From: Undaria pinnatifida
Lineage: Eukaryota; Sar; Phaeophyceae; Laminariales; Alariaceae
Direction of reading: 5' to 3'
Length of the DNA: 64,000 bases
Assembly: GCA_012845835.1 (NCBI GenBank)
Contig: JABAKD010000029.1
Location: forward strand, 12,175,892-12,239,891
The position numbers and the translations under genes were made by a program. The notes beneath the pieces were generated by a model. It was given only the letters and a program-made list of their open reading frames with translations, did no database searches and was not told the origin of the DNA. Positions 46,841 to 64,000 of the stretch are shown here, piece by piece (positions within the stretch are counted from its first letter, which is position 1; each line of letters starts with the position of its first letter).

Positions 46841-47004
46841 GAATGGTCAGCGCCGACATCAAAATAAAGATTAGGTATTATTCTTCACGACGAGCGATAA
46901 ACGCACGCTACGTATGTGTTATTTTACAGTCCACTCTCTAGGCGGCCGAGGCTTTTTCGAGAAAAAGCTCACCGCCCCCCCCCCCCCCCCCCCCCGCCCG
47001 CTCG

Positions 47005-47085
47005 CTGTCTCGAAAGGGATGCGTGGTCAATGGTCAATTGACGAGGGCAAGCAACATGTGAGCATCCCCCTCCACCCCCCTCTCT
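47005..47085 (+). mobile_element. Short LINE 3'-end fragment
   Basis: TCTCGAAAGGGATGCGTGGT, CAATGGTCAATTG, GGGCAAGCAACATGTGAGCA, followed by CCCCCTCCACCCCCC. Preceded by a C homopolymer (46974-46994). Confidence 0.75.
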
Positions 47086-47486
47086 CGCTTCGACAACCCC
47101 AACACTTACCCACTCCAACCACCCCCACCACCCCCCCCCACCACGAGAAAGGCAAGAGGAAACAACATTTAGCCCTTTTAGTGTTACACTCCCGTTATGG
47201 TCTGAAAACAGTTGGAATTAGACTAGGATAACTTAAAAGGAGTAGAAATAAAAGGGACGCCCAAAGAATCAAAAGCAGACACCAAAATTATAACTGCAGG
47301 CGATCGGCTTGAAAAAAAAGCTTCAGTCAGTTAGTTAGTTCGCCTTCGCGCGTCGGCGGCTGTCGTGTTACACTTTTTGTTCTCATCAAAGAAAAAAAAA
47401 AAAACGTCACGGCATGTGAAAGCCTTTAGTAACTCATTCATACATACATACATACATCCATTCATTCTTGCTTCGCTCGTAAAATA

Positions 47487-61346
<13,860 letters not shown>

Positions 61347-61397
61347 CTGAAAAAGTGTTGTGGAATGGATAACGACATGTCAGGGAGGGGGGGGGGG

Positions 61398-61440
61398 GGG
61401 GGTACTCATTTTATGCGCAGCCGTAGAGGTATGATCAAAG
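61398..61440 (-). mobile_element. SINE family 2 tail fragment
   Basis: Plus-strand G run (61385-61402) then TACTCATTTTATGCGCAGCC and GTAGAGGTATGATC. Matches the 3' end CTACGGCC..GCAT..ATGAGTAC plus C run. Confidence 0.5.
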
Positions 61441-61860
61441 GGAGGGGCGGGGGTGGGGGTTACTGGATGGGGTACAGCTATCGGTTGACGTCGTCCCGTC
61501 TGAGACGGGTTTGTGGAATATGGCGGCATGTCGCAGGGGGGGAGGGGGAGATTTGTTAGATTGGATGGGCTGTAGCCACCGGTTAATCTGGTCCCTCTGA
61601 AGGGGGTTTGTGGAATATAGTTGCATGTCGGGGGGAGGGGCGGAGTATATGGCCTCTTTAAAACGGTTGTATGGAACATATAGTGGCATGTTGTAGGGAT
61701 GGGCCGCAGGGTGGGGGTGCACTCATTCAACGGGAGGGGGAAGCTTTTCCATACTTTTATGCGTTTCTCCTTTTGGTGTTAGCGGGGTGTGGATAGGCTG
61801 TATTCACCGGTTGATCCCACCTTTCTGAGAAGGTGTGAAGAATATGGTGACACAAGTAGG

Positions 61861-62690
61861 GTCAACCGGCATAACTCTGAATTCAGCACTGATTGATTCT
61901 TGGTGTGCGCTATCACTACACAATGGCTATTCACAGCTATTAACAGCTCCCTCGGTGTTGGCTTATTGACCGCCTGCATCCCGCGTTTCGACCATAGCTT
62001 GCCCACACCACGAAAAAATCGCAATGACTCTACCACGGCACCACGGCACACTGGTGTGCGCCCGGAGAAGGTCGATTAATCACCCCTTGGGGTTTTTCAC
62101 AAGAAAGACACCTCAGCCACAAGGATTTCGTCCAAGCTCCTATTTGCAAGCTACGTATGGCATATAAATCGCGATTGCTACTGGATGTGTATGACCGCGT
62201 GAAGGACATATCACAGACCAACCCCCCCCCTAGGCGTGGTAGCATCAGTGTCAACAGGACCATTCCACAAAGACAGTCAACCTACTACTGCACATTCATT
62301 CTGTGCACGGACACTATTGTAGATTTGGCGGTTTCTTCCTCGTCAAGAAAGTGAAAGGTGCTTCTTCTTGCAGCAGAGCTTACCACTTTTTCGACAACAT
62401 GGTTGACGCACACTGTGTACGAGACGTACGAGAAGAGGGAGGTTTCACCGCACGTTGGGTTGTTGCGTTTCATTGGGTTAGGGGTACGTTTTGCGTTATT
62501 TCATTTTTTTTTTTTCAAAGCGCCGTATTCAATGACCTCGCCACTTCACCAATCCGCGCAAAAACTTGCAGCAGCCCGCCCCGGCTAACAAAAGCGCCAA
62601 CGATACTATTAAGATACGGTACGAACTCTGAACACATATCCGTTCCCCACCGAAAACCCCGCGCCCGTCCCGATCCGATTGCCGTTAACG
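61861..62690. other. Upstream flank of the ankyrin gene, no exon recognised
   Basis: Expected to contain further 5' exons of the minus-strand gene, but none could be supported by codon pattern plus splice sites. Confidence 0.35.
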
Positions 62691-62691
62691 A

Positions 62692-62720
62692 ATAGTACCA
62701 GGTACCGTACCTGGTACTAT
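62692..62720. repeat. Perfect 14-bp-arm palindrome
   Basis: Arms ATAGTACCAGGTAC and GTACCTGGTACTAT around a single C. A second related half (CCAGGTACGGCACCTGG) follows at 62724-62740. Confidence 0.9.
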
Positions 62721-62911
62721 CAACCAGGTACGGCACCTGGTAGTATGGTTATAGTATGATTACGGGGGAACATACTATAGTAACCAGGACCAAATATGGT
62801 AAAAAAGAAACACGTGAATATTGAATATTGAATATTCTGATCGTGAGGTCTTTATTTATTTATTTATTTACTCCGGAGTATTTATTTTTCCATCCCATTG
62901 ATTATCCTCGC

Positions 62912-63096
62912 ACTACTCTCGCCCTCCCTCCCGGTATTAACTCAGATCCGGGGTCGCATAGCGGGCCCTCTTCCCTTCTCTCCACCACGGTACGTGCCTT
63001 CATTTTTGTCGGGAGAAGAACTCACCATTTTTCTTCCCTCGTCGACTAGCGTCGAATTGTGCGTGCCCACGCTGCTAGGCGCTCTCAGCAGTTGAC
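62912..63096 (+). repeat. Dispersed repeat A, copy 5
   Basis: CTCGCCCTCCCTCCCGGTAT, AACTCAGATCCGGGGTCGCA, TCTCCACCACGGTACGTGCC, TTCTTCCCTCGTCGACTAGC and CCACGCTGCTAGGCGCTCTC, in the order of copy 2. Confidence 0.75.
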
Positions 63097-63112
63097 CATT
63101 TTTTTTTTGGCA

Positions 63113-63269
63113 TTTTTGCAAATAAGGTCGTATTCAATCGGTCGTACTCCCAGCTGACTTTTTTCAAATTTTGTAAAATAAAGTCAAAATCTCACCACGG
63201 TGGGAGTTGAACCCAAGGACCAACGCTAGTAGTATTCGAGGGTAACCACTAGACCACCGGGGCGACCGG
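63113..63269 (-). mobile_element. tRNA-headed SINE with body
   Basis: Minus strand: GGTCGCCCCGGTGGTCTAGT (fits the Pol III A box), then TTGGGTTCAACTCCCACC (fits the B box), then a T/A-rich linker, then the body AAAAAGTCAGCTGGGAGTAC, GACCGATTGAATACGACC, TTATTTGCA. This single copy links the tRNA-like head to the dispersed body repeat seen elsewhere. The acceptor stem does not close, so it is not an active tRNA gene. Confidence 0.75.
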
Positions 63270-63341
63270 GTCTGCTTACCATTAATACCGTCCTCCGCAA
63301 TAATAGGTATTTCAGTATTACTGGTACAATAGCAGCAACAG

Positions 63342-63835
63342 CAGGGGTCCCCCAACAAGGCGGTCTGAGTAAGGCGGTATCCCGATATAAGGCGGTCTGA
63401 GTAAGGCGGTATCCCGATATAAGGCGGTCTGAGTAAGGCGGTATCCCGGTATAAGGCGGTCTGAGTAAGGCAGCATCCCGATATAAGGCGGTCTGAGTAA
63501 GGCGGTATCCCGACATGAGGCGGTCTGAGTAAGGCGATATCCCGATATAAGACGGTCTGAGTAAGGCGGTGTCTCGATATAAGGCGGTATCCCTGTATAA
63601 GGCGATATCCCGATATACGGCGGTCTAAATCGCTTGACGCGGCAGCGAAATTGCACTCAAAACCTGGGACGAATAAGGCGGCTTCCCTCTACAAGGCGGT
63701 CATTGCCTGGAATGAAGGAGGCGGCTTCCCTATACAAGGTGGTCATTGCCTGGAATGAAGAAGACGGCTTCCCTCTACAAGGCGGTCATATCGCTCTCTA
63801 TACCACACCACCGCCTTACCGGGGGACCCCTACTG
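63342..63835. mobile_element. MITE family 1 copy with 32-bp internal array
   Basis: Left CAGGGGTCCCCCAACAAGGC then GGT, right CCTTACCGGGGGACCCCTACTG. Array 63355-63610: about eight units of GGCGGTCTGAGTAAGGCGGT plus ATCCCGATATAA. Core AAATCGCTTGACGC at 63627. Second array of about three 43-bp units (GGCGGCTTCCCTCTACAAGG plus CGGTCATTGCCTGGAATGAAGAA) at 63675-63790. Mirror image of 34795-35371. Confidence 0.85.
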
Positions 63836-64000
63836 TGCTACTACTGCACCACGGAACACCAGCTTGGCGGCAGCTGATGCGCTCCATGCTGGCGTTGGCG
63901 TACCGCGATCTGTCCGCGCATCTCCGCGTTCCTACCTAACAACCTGGGGTACCGGAATACCGCACCGGCTTTACTACCCCGTACAGCATACCCGGTACGG

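Noticed and set aside
63195-63269. Functional tRNA gene on the minus strand
   Set aside because: A and B boxes are good, but the acceptor stem does not close and the T stem has a mismatch. The sequence continues into a dispersed repeat, so it is a SINE head.

Overview
This window looks like a gene-poor, repeat-rich stretch of nuclear DNA from a multicellular-type eukaryotic alga. A stramenopile, most likely a brown alga, is my best guess. The grounds are very small exons separated by roughly 0.3-2 kb GT-AG introns, GC-rich exons in a simple-repeat-laden background, an AMT-type ammonium transporter, and several retroelement and MITE families. The taxon is an inference and I could not test it. 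No prokaryotic, organellar, rRNA, CRISPR or viral genes were recognised.

Two genes can be reconstructed exon by exon with matching splice phases. (1) Positions 2568-18105, plus strand: 12 exons of an AMT/AmtB-family ammonium transporter (about 417 codons including the stop). Its N-terminal part lies in an unseen exon upstream of a (CCA)n-filled intron, probably outside the window. (2) Positions 61346 down to about 47487, minus strand: an ankyrin-repeat plus coiled-coil protein of eight phase-compatible exons (about 550 residues, 5' incomplete). The two genes converge. A further minus-strand coding exon at 32046-32919 (coiled coil, then Ala/Thr/Gly-rich and Glu-rich) may be a distant 3' exon of gene 2 or part of a separate gene.

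The rest is mobile and repetitive DNA. The region 28.1-29.7 kb holds a decayed LINE with reverse-transcriptase motifs. Eight further 3'-end fragments of the same LINE lie at 11.2, 29.9, 37.0, 46.3, 46.45, 47.0, 59.0 and 59.35 kb, and nearly all end in a C-rich rather than A-rich tail. A second, shorter repeat family (31.8, 40.6, 57.4, 58.0, 61.4 kb) ends in the same GAGTAC plus C-run junction, so it looks like a SINE mobilised by that LINE. A tRNA-headed SINE and its body repeat recur about a dozen times. Three small inverted-terminal-repeat families begin CAG and end CTG next to TA dinucleotides (pogo/Tc1-mariner-like). Two of them carry tandem arrays built from their own terminal sequence and share a CCAAGCGATTT core. 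Many AMT introns are occupied by these elements.

Simple and minisatellite repeats are extreme: (CCA)n 0.85-2.57 kb, (GTT)n 12.4-12.8 kb, (CAA)n 33.1-33.36 kb, (CAT)n 51.05-51.33 kb, (GCA)n 52.9-53.4 kb, a 22-bp GGTACC-containing array at 43.6-43.8 kb, and kilobase-scale degenerate arrays at 43.9-45.1 and 48.2-50.4 kb. Long open frames across these tracts are compositional artefacts and were not annotated as genes.
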